In this document: in pieces, positions 23,101 through 35,100 of the stretch
Layout: each line of letters starts with the position of its first letter
How positions within the stretch are numbered: position 1 is the stretch's first letter
Notes under the pieces: generated by a model
The model's input: the letters and a program-made list of their open reading frames with translations, nothing else
What the model was told of the DNA's origin: nothing
The model's database searches: none
Translations under genes and position numbers: made by a program
Assembly: GCA_023055355.1 (NCBI GenBank)
Contig: JALJCS010000054.1
Coordinates: forward strand, 682,001-746,000
Reading direction: 5' to 3'
Length of the DNA: 64,000 nt
Source: Agelaius tricolor
Lineage: Eukaryota; Chordata; Aves; Passeriformes; Icteridae

Positions 23101-26100
23101 GGGGGGGGGAATTTTGGGAATCAAATGGGAATTTTGGGGGAATTTTTTGGGATTTTTAAAAATTTTTATTTTTTAATTTTTATTTTTTAAATTCTTTGGG
23201 AATTCTCTGGGAATTCTCTGGGAATTCTCTGGGAATTCTTTGGGAGCCTGCTCCTCTCTGAGCCCGCAGTACTTACGAGCTTGGAGCCTTCCTGCGCTGC
23301 TTTAATTAGTCCTTAATTAGTCCTTAATTAATGCCCGGCTGCTGCGAGGCTGCAGAGAACCCACAGGTCGGTTATTGGCTGGAGCATTCCCAAGGATTTG
23401 AATTTATCCCTAAAAAAAATCCTGGGAATCCCAAAATTCCCTTTGGGGGTGGGAAAAAAAAACCAACAACTTTGGGAATCCCATTGGGAATTCCATTGAG
23501 CATTCCCAAAATTCCAGTTAGGGGTGAAAAGTTGGGAATCCCACTGAGCAATCCCAAAATTCCCATTGAGCATTCCCAAAGTTCCAATTAGGGGTGAGAA
23601 TTTGGGAATCCCACTGAGCAATCCCAAAATTCCCATTGAGCATTCCCAAAATTCCCATTGAGCATTCCCAAAATTCCAATTAGGGGTGAAAATTCGGGAA
23701 TCCCACTGAGCAATCCCAAATTGCCCATTGGGGATCTAAAAATCATCGTGAATCCCAGTGAATTCCCAAAATTCCAACAGGAGGTGAAGAAAATCATTGG
23801 GAATCCCATTGGGAATTCCCAAAATTCTCATTGGGAATCCCATTGATCATTCCCAAAATTCTGACTGGAGATGAAAAATCATCAGGAATCCCATTGAGCA
23901 GTCCCAAAATTCCCATTGGGAATCCCATTGAACATTCCCAAAATTCCCACTGGTGATAAAAAAAAAAACTTTGGGAATCCCCACTGAGCAAAATTCTGAT
24001 AAGGGTTGAAAAAATCATCAGGAATCCCAGTGAATTCCCAAAATTCCCATTGAGGGTGAAGAAAACCATCAGGAATCCCACTGGGCATTCCCAAAATTCC
24101 AATTAGGGGTGAAAATTTGAGAATCCCACTGAGCAATCCCAAAATTCCCATTGGGTTTAAAAAGATTTTGGGAATCCCACTGAGCATTCCCAAAATTCCA
24201 AATCAGGGGTGAAAATTCGGGAATCCCACCAAGCAATCCCAAAATTCCCATTGAGCATTCCCAAAGTTCCAATTAGGGGTGAAAAGTTGGGAATTCCACT
24301 GAGCAATCCCAAAATTCCCATTGAGCATTCCCAAAATTCCCATTGAGCATTCCCAAAATTCCAATTAGGGGGGAAAATTTGGGAATCCCATTGAGCAATC
24401 CCAAAATTCCCACTGGGTTTAAAAAGATTTTGGGAATCCCATTGAGCATTCCCAAAATTCCAATTAGGGGTGAAAATTCAGGAATCCCACCGAGCAATCC
24501 CAAAATTCCCATTGAGCATTCCCAAAATTCCAAATCAGGGGTGAGAATTTGGGAATCCCATTGAGCAATCCCAAAATTCCCATTGAGCATTCCCAAAGTT
24601 CCAATTAGGGGGGAAAATTTGGGAATCCCATTGAGCAATCCCAAAATTCCCACTGGGTTTAAAAAGATTTTGGGAATCCCATTGAGCAATCCCAAAATTC
24701 CCATTGAGCATTCCCAAAATTCCAATTAGGGGTGAAAATTTGGGAATCCCATTGAGCAATCCCAAAATTCCCATTGAGCATTCCCAAAATTCCAAATCAG
24801 GGGTGAGAATTTGGGAATCCCACCGAGCAATCCCAAAATTCCCATTGAGCATTCCCAAAGTTCCAATAAGGGGGGAAAATTTGGGAATTCCACTGAGCAA
24901 TCCCAAAATTCCCATTGGGTTTAAAAAGATTTTGGGAATCTCATTGAGCATTCCCAAAATTCCAATTAGGGGTGAAAATTTGGGAATCCCACTGAGCAAT
25001 CCCAAAATTCCCATTGAGCATTCCCAAAATTCCAATTAGGGGTGAAAAGTTGGGAATCCCATTGAGCAATCCCAAAATTCCCATTGAGCAATCCCAAAAT
25101 TCCAAATCAGGGGTGAGAATTTGGGAATCCCACTGAGCAATCCCAAAATTCCCATTGGGGATCTAAAAATCATCGTGAATCCCAGTGAATTCCCAAAATT
25201 CCAACAGGAGGTGAAGAAAACCATTGGGAATCCCATTGAGAATTCCCAAAATTCTGACTGGGGATGAAAAAATCATCAGGAATCCCATTGAGCATTCCCA
25301 AAATTCCCATCAGGAATCCCACTGAGCATTCCCAAAATTCCCACTGGGAATCCCATTGAGCATTCCCAAAATTCCCACTGGGAATCCCATTGAGCGTTCC
25401 CAAAATTCCCATCAGGAATCCCACTGAGCATTCCCAAAATTCCAATTAGGGGTGAAAATTTGAGAATCCCAGTGAATTCCCAAAATTCCCTTTGGGGGAG
25501 GAGGATAAATTTTGGGAACCCCAGTGAATTCCCAAAATTCCCATTGGGGGGGTGAAGAAAACTTCGTGAATCCCACAGAGCATTCCCAAAATTCCCATTG
25601 GGAATCCCACTAAACATTCCCAAAATTCCAACTGAGGATTAGAAAAAAATCATCGGGAATCCCACTGAGCATTCCCAAAATTCTGATTGGGGTGAAGAAA
25701 CAATTGGGAATCCCACTGAACATTCCCAAATCCCATTGGGGGTGAAGAAAACTTTGGGAACACCACAGAATTCCCAAAATTCCCATTGGGAACCCCACTA
25801 AACATTCCCAAAATTCCAACTGAGGATTAAAAAAAAAATCATCGGGAATCCCACTGAGCATTCCCAAAATTCCAATTAGGGGTGAAAATCTGGGAATTCC
25901 ACTGAATTCCTAAAATTCCCATTGGGGGGTGAAGAAAACTTCAGGAATTGCCGTGAATTCCCAAAATTCCCATTGGGAGTGAAAAACCAACAAGAATTCC
26001 ACGGAGCATTCCCAAAATTCCCATCAGGAATCCCACTGAGAATTCCCAAAATTTTGATCAGGCAGGAAAAACCCTCAGGAATCCCAGTGAATTCCCAAAA

Positions 26101-29100
26101 TTCCAACCGGAGATGAAGAAAACTTTGGGAATTTTTGCCGTGAATTCCCAAAATTCCCTTTGTGGGGGGTGAAGAAAACTTCGTGAATCCCACAAATTGT
26201 GAATCCCATAAAATTCCCTTTGTGGGGATAAAGAAAACTTTGTGAACGCCACAGAATCCCCAAAATTCCCATTGTGTGAGTGAAAAAAACTTCGTGAATC
26301 CCACAGAAATCCCAAAATTCCCTTTGCGGGGGGTAAAGAAAACTTCGGGAACCCCAGAGAATTCCCAAAATTCCCCTTTGTGGGAGTCAAGAAAACTCCG
26401 GGATCCCCACAGAATCCCCAGAATCCCCTTTGGGAGAGTGAAGAAAACCTCGGGATCCCCACAAATTGTGAATCCCATAGAATTCCCAAAATTCCCTTTG
26501 TGGGGATAAAGAAAACTTCGTGAATCCCACAGAAATCCCAAAATTCCCTTTGCAGGAGGATAAACTTTGGGAATTGCCATGAATTCCCAGAATCCCCATT
26601 GTGTGAGTGAAGAAAACTTCGGGAACCCCACAGAATTCCCAAAATTCCCTTTGGGAGAGTGAAGAAAACTTGGCGAATCCCACAAATCCCAGAGAATTCC
26701 CAAAATCCCCTTGGCGTGAGCAAAGAAAACTTTGCAAATCCCACAAATCGCAAACCCCACAGAATTCCCAAAATTCCCTCTGTGGGCAGTGAAGAAAACT
26801 TCGGGAACCCCAGAGAATCCCCAAAATCCCCATTGTGTGAATGAAGAAAACTTCGGGAACCCCACAGAATTTCCCGGATCCCCTTTGTGTGAGTGAAGAG
26901 AACTTGGCGAATCCCACAAATCCCCGGGAATTCCCGGCTCCCCTCGCCGCGATCCCCGCCATCCCCGCCATCCCCGGGATCCCCGCCCGGCCCGGTTCGC
27001 GCAGGGACCTTCGGAGGCGCGGCTGGGGCGGCTGCGGGCGCGCTCGGCGCTGTCGGAGCGGCGGGGCCGGGGGCTGCCCCGGGCCAGGCTCCGCGGCCGG
27101 GAGCGGGAGCGGGAGCGGGGCCGCGGGAGGTGCCGCCCGCCGGGGCTGCGGGAGCGCGGCCGCCGGAGCCGCCCGGGGCTGCGGGAGCGGGAGCGGCGGC
27201 GGCGCGCGGAGCCCGGAGGCGGCGGCGGCGGCGGCAGCGGCGGGGCCCGGGAGCGGCGGCGGGAGGGGCTGGGCGGGGAGGCCGAGCGGCGGCGGGGGGT
27301 GCGGTTCTCCTTGCGGTCAGCGGCATGCCTGAGCGGACACACGGACACACGGACGGACACACGGACACACGGACGGACACACGGACACACGGACGGACAC
27401 ACGGACGGACACACGGACACACGGACAGACACACGGACGGACACACGGACGGACACACGGACACACGGACAGAGAGACAGACAGAGAGACAGACACACGG
27501 ACAGACACACGGACAGACACACGGACAGACACACGGACAGACAGACACACGGACAGACAGACACACGGACAGACACACGGACACACGGACGGACACACGG
27601 ACACACGGACGGACACACGGACACACGGACGGACACACGGACACACGGACGGACACACGGACAGACGGACACACGGACAGACGGACAGACACACGGACAG
27701 ACAGACGGACACACGGACACACGGACACAGAGAGAGAGAGAGGGGAAATGAGAGACAGACCGGGAAACGCCGGGCAGATCGAGCAAACTGGGAAAAGTGG
27801 GGGAAACTGGGGGAAAAAATGGGGAAAAAATTGATGAAAAACTGGGGAAAAACTGATTAAAAACTGGGGAAAACAGATTAAAAACTGATGAAAAACTGGG
27901 GAAAAACTGGAGGAAAACTGATTAAAAACTGGGGAAAAAGTGATTAAAACTGGGGAAAGACTGATGAAAAACTGGGGAAAACTGATTAAAAGCTGATTAA
28001 AAACTGGGGGAAAACTGATTAAAAACTGGGGAAAAAGTGACGAAAAACTGGGGGAAAACTGATGAAAAACTGATTAAAAAATGGAGAAAAATGGATTAAA
28101 AACTTATTAAAAACTGGGGAAAATGGATTAAAAACTTACTAAAAACTGGGGGAAAAGTGATTAAAACTGGGGAAAGACTGATGAAAAACTGGGGAAAAAC
28201 TGTGGGAAAACTCATGAAAAACTGGGGAAAAACTGGGGAAAAACCTGATTAAAAACTGGGAAAAAAGTGATTAAAACTGGGGAAAAAACTCCCCAAACAA
28301 ATTTGGGGAAAGGGGGATTGGGGAAAGGAAAAAATGAGAACCAAAATGGGAAACACTGGACAGATGTGGAGTAAACTGGAAAAACTGGGGGGAAAACTGA
28401 TTAAAAACTGATTAAAAACTGGGGAAAACGGATTAAAAACTGATGAAAAACTGATTAAAAGCTGGGGGAAAAAATGGGGAAAAACTGGAGGAAAACTGAT
28501 GGAAAACTGGGAAAAAAGTGATTAAAACTGGGAAAAAGATGGAAAACTGATTAAAAACTGTTGAAAAACTGGGGGGAAAATGGGGAAAAACTGGAGGAAA
28601 ACTGGGGGGAAACTGATGAAAAACTGGGAAAAAACTTGGAAAAAAACTGGGGGAAAACTGGGGAAAAATTGATTAAAAACTGGGAAAAAAGTGATAAAAA
28701 CTGGGAAAAAAATGGAGGAAAAACTGATGAAAAATTGGGGGAAAACTAGGAAAAAATTTGGGGAAAAATCTGATGAAAAACTGGGGAAAAACTGATGAAA
28801 AACCTGATTAAAAACTGGGGAAAAACTCCCCAAACTAATTTGGGGAAAGGGGGATTGGGGAAAGGAGGAAATGAGAAACAAAATGGGAAACGCTGGACAG
28901 ATCTGGAGTAAACTGGAAAAACTGGGGGAAAACTGATGAAAAACTGATTAAAAACTACAGAAAATCTGATTAAAAACTGGGAAAAAAATGGGGAAAAACA
29001 GGGGGAAAACTGATGAAAAACTGGGAAAAAACTGGGAAAAAAACTGATGAAAAACTGGGAAAAAACTGGGAAAAAAACTGATTAAAAACTGGGTAAAAAA

Positions 29101-32100
29101 TGGGGAAAAAACTGGGGGAAAATGACGAAAAACTGGGAAAAACGGATTAAAAACTGATTAAAAACTGGGGAAAAAACTGATTAAGAACTGGGAAAAAAGT
29201 GATTAAAACTGGGAAAAAACTGGGAAAAAACTGAGGAAAAACTGATGAAAAACTGGGGGAAAAAACTGGGGAAAAACTGGGGAAAAACTGGGAAAAAACT
29301 GGGAAAAAACTGGGAAAAAACTGGGAAAAAACTGGGAAAAAACTGGGAAAAAACTGGGAAAAAACTGGGAAAAAACTGGGAAAAAATCTGATTAAACTGA
29401 ATATGGGAAAAGGGGATTTGGGGAAAAAGGGGATTTGGGAAATGAGATTTGTGGGGAAAAGGGAAAATGAGGAAAAAAATGGGAAAATGCTGGACAGATC
29501 TGGACTAAACTAGAAAAACTGGGAAAAATGGATAAAACTGGAAAAACTGGGAAAAACTGAGTAAATGAGACTTAACAGGATCAAACTGGAATGAAAGGGA
29601 CAAAACTGGAAAAAAGTGGGAAAAAAAGGAAAAAAAATGGAAAAAAAAAAGGAAATAATGGAAAAAATGGAAAAATGGGAAAAATGGGAAAAAAGGGAAA
29701 AAAAAAAGGAAAAAAAGGAAGAAAAAATGAAAATGGAAAAAAAATTGAGAAGCTGGGAAAAATGGACATAACTGGAAAAAGCTGGACAAAACTTGAACCA
29801 AATGGATTAAACTGGAATAAAAGGGATAAAACTGGAAAAAACAGGACTAAACTGGAAAAAATGGAAAAAAAATTTACAAAACTGGAAAGAAATGGAAAGA
29901 AATTGAGAAAACTGAGGAAAATGGAAAAAATGGATTTATTGGGATTAAACTGGAATAGAAGGGATAAAAGTGGAAAAAAATGGAGAAACTGGGAAAAATG
30001 GACAAAGCTGGACTAAATTAGATAAACTGGGAAAAACTGGAAAAAAAAAATCAAAAAAACCCAGAAATAATGGAAAAACCTGGAAACTAATTTGAAAATA
30101 AATGGAAAAAAAAAATTGGATAAAAATATGTGGAATTTAAGGTCCCTCCAACCCAAACCAGCTCGGAATTCCGTGGAATTTGAGACAAAATCCCATGAAA
30201 ATGTCCTGAAATTTTATGATAAAAATGTGACCTCGTGGGGAGGGGTTGAGAGGGCGAATCAGGGAAATGAAAAGGTTAAAATTAATTATTAATTATGTGT
30301 AATTAAGGGAAGGAATGAAAAGCACGAGGTACCTGCTGGAGGAGTGAGCCTCAGGGTTCCACTCGGGATATCTGCCAGTGCCAAAGGGAAAAATGGAAAA
30401 ATGTCACTGGAAAAGCCAAAATTCCCAAAAAAACAAAAAAATAAAAGGGATTTTTTTTTTTTTTCCCGGATAAATTTTCCCATCTGGGACCCCAAAAGCA
30501 CCAAGTGTTGATTCCTGCTTGGGAATGTCCCTGGATGGGACTGGAGGTTCCTCCCACCCCAAAGCATTCCAGGATTTTGGAGCCCCTTTGGCTCTGGGAG
30601 AACTGGGAATGTTCACCTGGAAAGGGGAAATTGCAGGGAAAACTCGGAGGGATTGCAGAGGGGAGCTGTGATTGTGGGATGGTTCAGGATTAGAGCCCAT
30701 GGGGTGTCTGAAATCCCAAAGGTTTTTTGGGATTGGGGGGGAGAATCCAGGGAAATGCTGGAATGTCCAAGGCCAGCCCGGACAGGGCTTGGAGCAGCCT
30801 GGGATAGGGAAAGGTGGGAATGGAGGGGATTTAGGGTCACTCCCAGCACAATTCCAGGATTCTGGTCTGGAGCCAGGCTGGGAGAGCTGGGAATGCTCCC
30901 CTGGAGAAGGGAAAATTCCAGGGAATCCTCAGAGCCCCTGCAGGGGCTCCAGGAGAGCTGGAGAGGGGCTGGGGACAAGGCCTGCAGGGACAGGAGCCAG
31001 GGAATGGCTCCCACTGGGAAAGGGGAGATTGGGCTGGGATCTTGGCAAGGAATTCCTGCCTGGGCTGGAATTCCCAGAGCAGCTGGGGCTGCCCCTGGAT
31101 CCCTGGCAGTGCCCAAGGCCAGGCTGGGATGGTGGGAGGTGTCCCTGCCCACGGATGGGGTGGAATTGTTGGGATTTAAGGTCCCTCTCCAGCATTCCGT
31201 GATTCTCAGTGGATCCCAAATGGATCCCAAATGGATTCCCAGTGAGCTCCCAACTTATTCCCAGTGGATCTAAATAAAGATCCCAAATGGATTCCACAGT
31301 GGATTCCCAATGCATCCCCAGTGAATTCCCAACTGATTCCCAGTGGATCCCAAAAAGATCCCCCGTGGGTCCCCAAATGGATTCTTCAGTGGATTCCCAA
31401 TGGCTCCTGTATGGATTACACAGTGGATCCCTGGCAGACCCCCAAATGATCCCCAGTGGATTCAAATGGATTCAAATGGATCCCCAAGTGGATTCCAAAT
31501 TGATTCCCAATGGATCCCCAGTGGATTCTCAGTGGATCCCGAGTGAATTCCCAGTGGATCCCCAATGGGTTCCCAACAGATTCCTGGCAGATCCCCAGGG
31601 GATTCCCAAATGATCCCAAATGGGTCCCCCAGTGCAATCCCTGGCAGATCCCAAACTGATTCCCAGTGCATTCCCAATGGAACCTCAGTGGATTCCAAAT
31701 GGATCCCAAATTGATTCCCAATGGATCCCACATGGATCCAACAGTGCAATCCCAGTGGGTCCCCAATTGATCCCCAGTGGATCCCAAGTGATCCCCAACG
31801 GATTCCACAGTGGATTCCCCACAGATCCCTGGCAATCCCCAATGGATTCCCCGTGGATCCCATGCAGATTCCAAAAGGATTCCCACTGGATCCCTGGCAA
31901 TTCCCAATGCATTCCCGGCAGATCCCCAGTGGATCCCTGGCAGATTCCCAATGGATTCCCAGCAGATCCCCAGCAATTCCCAATGGATCCCCAGCAGATC
32001 CCCACTGGATCCCTGGTAATTCCCAATGGATTCCAAATGAATTCCCAGCGTGTCCCTGTCAATTCCCAATGGATTCTCCAATGGATCCCCAATGGATCCC

Positions 32101-35100
32101 TGGCAATTCCCAATGGATCCCTGGCAATTCCCAATGGATTCCCAATGGATCCCTGGCGATTCCCAATGGATTCCCAGTGGATTCCCAGTGGATTCCCAAT
32201 GGATCCCTGGCAATTCCCAATGGATCCCCGGCGTGTCCCTGTCAATTCCCAATGAATTCCCAGCAGATTCCCAGCGGATCCCCAGCGTGCCCCTGTCAAT
32301 TCCCAATGAATTCCCAGCAGATTCCCAGCGGATCCCCAGTGTGTCCCTGACAATTCCCAGTGGATCCCCAGCGTGCCCCTGTCAATTCCCAATGGATCCC
32401 CAATGGATCCCCAGCGGATCCCCAGCGTGTCCCCGGCGTGTCCCTTACTGTTGGCGCAGCCTGCGGCAGCTCTCGAGGTGCTCGGGGTTGTTCTGGTGCA
32501 GGATCCAGTCCTGGGGAACAGAGAACATTGGGAACGGTGGGATCGGGGTGGAAACCCCCGGGATCACCCCAATCCCTCGGGGCTGGATTTCCACTCCCCA
32601 GCCCTTGGTTACCTGGGAAAAGCCGAATTCCCATGGAATTCAGGCAGGAGGCCAAAGGCCGATTATCACTGCTCCACAACAAAAGCCTCAGTCAAACCGA
32701 CTCCTCCAATCAATTAATTAAAATGATTAAATCAATTCGTTCAATCAGTTCATTAAATCAATTAATTCACCAGTTAACGAAGGGGATATGGCAGCAGCAC
32801 CGTGGATCACCGGAGGCTGCTCCGAAAAAACAAAAATGGGAATTCAAGGGGAATAAATGCACGATTTGCTGTGGCACCCATGGGCAATTCCAGCTCCCCT
32901 CAACATGTGGCATCTCCACGTCCAAGCTCATTCCCAGGCTGGAATTCCCGTGCCTGGAGCTCTGGGAATGCTCAGTTCCCATCACGTCACGGCTCAAAGG
33001 CCATCCCAGAGCCCCGGGATGTTTTTCACGCTCGCTCATCGTTTAAAAAATCCGATAAAAGCGGGATTTAATTCCATGTAAAAATGCCCAAACTCTGGTT
33101 TAGCTGGGAATGTTGACAGGGAGCTGGGAATAAACAAAAAAAAGGAAGGCAGTTTTCTATGGAGAAGGGATATTCCTTGGAAAACTCTGGAATTCTTCAA
33201 GGTGGAACATCAGCAATGATAACAATGAAATATCCATGGGGAAAAAAATCCAACTTCCAGCTGCTCTGAGATCGTAAAATCCAATCAAATACGGAATAAT
33301 TAATATAAAATAATGGATCTGAGGAGTCAGGATGATGGAATGATTCCCATGGGGATAAAAAGCAGCGATTTCAGCATTCCAAGCTGGTTTTCCCTAATTC
33401 CAGACCGTCCCCTAAGCCAATCCCATTCCCAAGGATCCAGATTTTTCCAGGTTTGAATTTAACCAGGATAAACCAAAGCTGCTCCTCAAGGAAAACTTGG
33501 TGGGAATGAAAAGGGAATTCGACTCCCGAAATTCCAATTCCATGGTGCCAGAGGGAATTTGACTCCCAGAATTCCAATTCCATGGTGCCAAGGAGGGGTT
33601 TTGGTCCCAAATCCCTCCAGCTGCTGATCCAAGACTTTTGGGAATCTTCTTCTCCTTGCCAGGTCCTCACCAGCCAAAGCCCTCTGGATTTATGGATTTT
33701 CCTCCTTTTTGCCTCATTTCGAACTCTTCCACTCTTTGGGAATATTCCACTGTCCACAGAATCCAAAACCCTCTGGATTTATGGATTTCCCTCCTTTTTG
33801 CCTCATTCCTGGCCTTTCCCACTCTTCAGGAATATTCCACTGCCCATGGAACCATCCTGGAATGGTTGGGTTGGAAGGGAACCCAGAGATGATCCCATGA
33901 TCCCAGGTTGCTCCAAGCCCCATCCAACCTGGATTTGGACATTCCAGGGATGGAACAGCCAAGATTTCTCCTGGGATCCAACTAAATCCTTCCCCTAAAA
34001 TTACAGGATCCCTTCCCATAATTCCTGGCGAGAAGAAAAAATCCCATCTGAATGAACTCCTCCATTCCCACCTTCCCTAATTCCATCCCAACCTCCTCTC
34101 ACCCATGGATCACCTCCAGGAAATCCTGGAAGCAGAAGGTGGCGGAGTGAAGTGTCCAATAAAAGAACTCTGGGTGCAAATCTTCACGGAAAACAGAGAA
34201 TCCCAAGGATTTCGCAAATTCCGCGTCCGAGGAGGCGTCGCCCCCAACTTTGACAGGATGTGGGGAACAGAAGTGGATAAAGATAAGGATAAATCCCATC
34301 CCATTGTGCTGGGAACGTTTCAAATCCACTTCATTCCAGATGTGGTGGGACTGAGGATGAAGGAATTGTTATTCCAAGAGATCTGCTCCATCCGAGACGC
34401 CAAGTGTCCGGAGAAGGAGGAATCCCACAGATCTCCCTTTGTTATTCCCACGGGATGCGATTCTGAGCTGAAAATGAAGCTGCTCCACGGAATATCCCTA
34501 AAATCCTTCGGGATTTTTTGAGGATTTGGGAAATCAGAATTAAAAGGGACAGCAGGGGGGGGTCAGACTCCGCCCATCCCAAAGCAGAATTTGGAATTTT
34601 GCCCTAAAAAAAAAAAACACCCAGGACACAAAGATTTTTAGGAATACCTGGCCCAAGCATCAAATTTTGCCTGAAATTCTGATTTTAACGCCCTAAAATC
34701 CAGCTTGGTGTGGCTGCTCCTCCTCACAGAGGATCCCACAGGAATGTTCCCCAGGATCAGAGTCCAGCCTCTCACCACGGCCCTTCCTGCCCGACACCAA
34801 AACGAGCCCAAATCTGTCAAATTCTGCTGCAGCCCCAAACCCACCTTCCGCGGACACCTCCACAAATTTCCACCATTTCTTCCACAAATTCCCAATATTT
34901 CGGACCTGCCTGCTTCAAACGATGCATTTTCCATAAAAAAAACTCTGGATGCAGGTGGGAAATACTAAAACTTGTGGCTTCTAACAAAAAAACCCCAAAA
35001 AACATAACACCAATCAAACCACCTTGAAATGCATCAGAAATCTGAAAAAATGACATCCAGGATGTTTTGGTTTTTTTGTTCTTCCCAGGGAAAATTCAGC

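Noticed and set aside
23277..23291. 15-nt in-frame microexon (GAAGGCTCCAAGCTC) using the GCGCAG acceptor
   Set aside because: Phase would fit and CTAAT branch-like motifs are near, but the stronger TTCTCTGCAG acceptor upstream makes the 73-nt cassette the better reading.
27335..27735. Possible CRISPR-like or telomeric repeat
   Set aside because: Units are 8-12 bp, contiguous and without spacers; not TTAGGG. It is a minisatellite.
26893..27834. Plus-strand 313-codon frame rich in GAAGAGA and THGHTD
   Set aside because: Antisense of the RS exon followed by a stop-free minisatellite.
34105..34521. 138-codon plus-strand frame beginning [13 protein letters not shown]
   Set aside because: Not repeat-derived and looks protein-like at first, but no family recognised, no splice or promoter context, and it lies antisense in a ZNF638 intron. 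A translated search would decide.
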